Source: an uncultured Actinomyces sp.
GTDB lineage: Bacteria > Actinomycetota > Actinomycetes > Actinomycetales > Actinomycetaceae
NCBI GenBank assembly: GCA_900554605.1
Contig: USHU01000061.1
Span: forward strand, 1 to 6,453
DNA: 6,453 nt
Reading direction: 5' to 3'
Shown here: positions 5,368-6,453 of the stretch, in pieces
Numbering within the stretch: the stretch's first letter is position 1
How the letters are laid out: each line of letters begins with the position of its first letter
The notes under the pieces: generated by a model
The model's database searches: none
The model's input: the letters and a program-made list of their open reading frames with translations, nothing else
What the model was told of the DNA's origin: nothing
Translations under genes and position numbers: made by a program

Positions 5368-6453
5368 CTATCGAGCTTGCCCAAGACTGCGATGCCAACC
5401 GCGTTCATCAACACCAACAAACGCACTGAGCTGAAGCCGAGCGAGAGCGACCTTAACGGATTCTTCATCGAGGCCAGCCGCCACAGCAAGACGCTCGGTC
5501 GTCATGGACCGTCTTTGGGGAAGAGCCTCATAGACGCGGCGCAGCAGCGGTTCGAGGGAATCAACAAGGCCATCAGGAGCAGTAGGTTCTCCGAACAATG
5601 GAAGCTCTTGGATCTGTGAAGTGTTCCCCTCCCCTATCATTTCAAGGACATCGGCATAGTCACGGATTAGAGTTCCACCATTGCGAAGCAAATCATGGAC
5701 CCCGCGCGAAGCTTCCGAATATACAGATCCGGGGATCCCACCAACGGGTGTTCCTTGCTCGAGCGCCCACCGAGAGGTTGCCAGTGCCCCTGAACGCGGT
5801 GAGGCCTCGACAACGACAACTCCGCTTGCAGCGGCTGCAATCAAGCGGTTCCTTCCCAAGAATCGCCACTTTGCAGGGCGGAATGTACATGGAACTTCAG
5901 AGATGAGCGCACCCCCACAGGCAAGGATCGTTCGAAAGAGATCCGTGTTGCATGCGGGATAGAGATTGCCCAATCCACCAGCCATGAACGCACATGTGTA
6001 GCCAGCCACGTCAACGCTCCCCTGGTGAACATAGGAGTCAATACCGATCGCTCCGCCAGAAATAGTGCCGAACCCCCGATGAGAAAGCTCCCGGGAAAGT
6101 TCACGAGCAACGCTGTTCCCGTAATTTGAAGACGCGCGAGCGCCCACAATCGCAATTGACGACCGCGTCGAGAGCTCCCCGAGAACCCAGAGCATTCGAG
6201 GCGCACTCTGCCCAAGTTTGACAAAGCCCTTCGGCCACTTGTCATCTTTTGGCAAGACGATGTGGCCACCGATTTTTTCCAAGATGGCCAGCTCGACGTC
6301 GGGTTGAGCCGCAAGAGCCCGGGGCCTCCATCTTTTCCAACAAGACCTGTAAGCATCTTCAATGCTTCTGAGTGTGCCAGGGATAGAGACCTGCTCTGCA
6401 AGGAGCCAGCGCTTCGCTTCTTCATCACCCAATGCGCTTCGAAGAGCTTCAAG
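5368..6453 (-). CDS. dprA: DNA-processing protein DprA, N-terminus outside window
   Basis: DprA binds incoming single-stranded DNA and loads RecA on it during transformation. Many non-competent bacteria also keep it. The 361 visible codons read without a break from the right edge; the TTG at 6432 is inside the gene, since the frame continues upstream as LEALRSA. An N-terminal helical region is followed by the Rossmann-like core: VGARASSNYG (visible residues 103-112), SGGAIGID (132-139), AGGLGNLYPACN (158-169), SEVP (185-188), FLGRNRLIAAAAS (198-210), VVVVEASPRSGALAT and GGIPGSV. A C-terminal winged helix (about 303-357) includes MTTERLAVAAGLDEESVKVALARL. The usual GLD before YP is GLG here, and the usual AHxG is VHQG, both mild departures. 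It lies upstream of xerC in the same strand and probably shares a transcript. Its promoter is outside the window. Confidence 0.94.
   Translation of the reverse strand, partial: LEALRSALGDEEAKRWLLAEQVSIPGTLRSIEDAYRSCWKRWRPRALAAQPDVELAILEKIGGHIVLPKDDKWPKGFVKLGQSAPRMLWVLGELSTRSSIAIVGARASSNYGNSVARELSRELSHRGFGTISGGAIGIDSYVHQGSVDVAGYTCAFMAGGLGNLYPACNTDLFRTILACGGALISEVPCTFRPAKWRFLGRNRLIAAAASGVVVVEASPRSGALATSRWALEQGTPVGGIPGSVYSEASRGVHDLLRNGGTLIRDYADVLEMIGEGNTSQIQELPLFGEPTAPDGLVDSLEPLLRRVYEALPQRRSMTTERLAVAAGLDEESVKVALARLQLSAFVGVDERGWHRSLGQAR

Overview
The window looks like a piece of an actinobacterial chromosome of moderately high GC. Regulatory spacers are short, start codons are ATG or GTG, and the gene order dprA, xerC, an M23-type peptidase gene, rpsB, tsf, pyrH, frr, cdsA is the one common in Actinobacteria. 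Protein flavour and a GC content below that of Streptomyces suggest an Actinomycetaceae-like organism. That placement is inference; nothing in the window identifies a species.

Layout from right to left, in the direction of most transcription: the minus strand carries dprA (5' end outside the window) and xerC, 9 bases apart. One plus-strand gene (3913-4443), encoding a small exported LytM/M23-like protein, converges on xerC with only 3 bases between the two stop codons. A 360-base divergent spacer (3553-3912) separates it from the minus-strand block rpsB-tsf, a hairpin terminator, pyrH-frr, and the start of cdsA, which runs off the left edge.

The main block is housekeeping. rpsB and tsf supply ribosomal protein S2 and EF-Ts. 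pyrH makes UDP from UMP, frr recycles ribosomes after termination, and cdsA makes CDP-diacylglycerol for phospholipids. dprA and xerC handle DNA: DprA loads RecA on incoming single strands, and XerC resolves chromosome dimers.

I do not see an undescribed multi-gene system, mobile element, CRISPR array, tRNA or rRNA here. The points worth a second look are small. (1) The reading frame that encodes the conserved start of CdsA has no usable start codon. The natural ATG, overlapping the frr stop, is one base out of frame, and a perfect 14-bp hairpin lies between them. (2) The M23-like protein has lost two of the three expected zinc ligands. (3) The rpsB leader contains several stacked hairpins and a possible pseudoknot. 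(4) The divergent spacer holds a 7-3-7 palindrome and two DnaA-box-like 9-mers.
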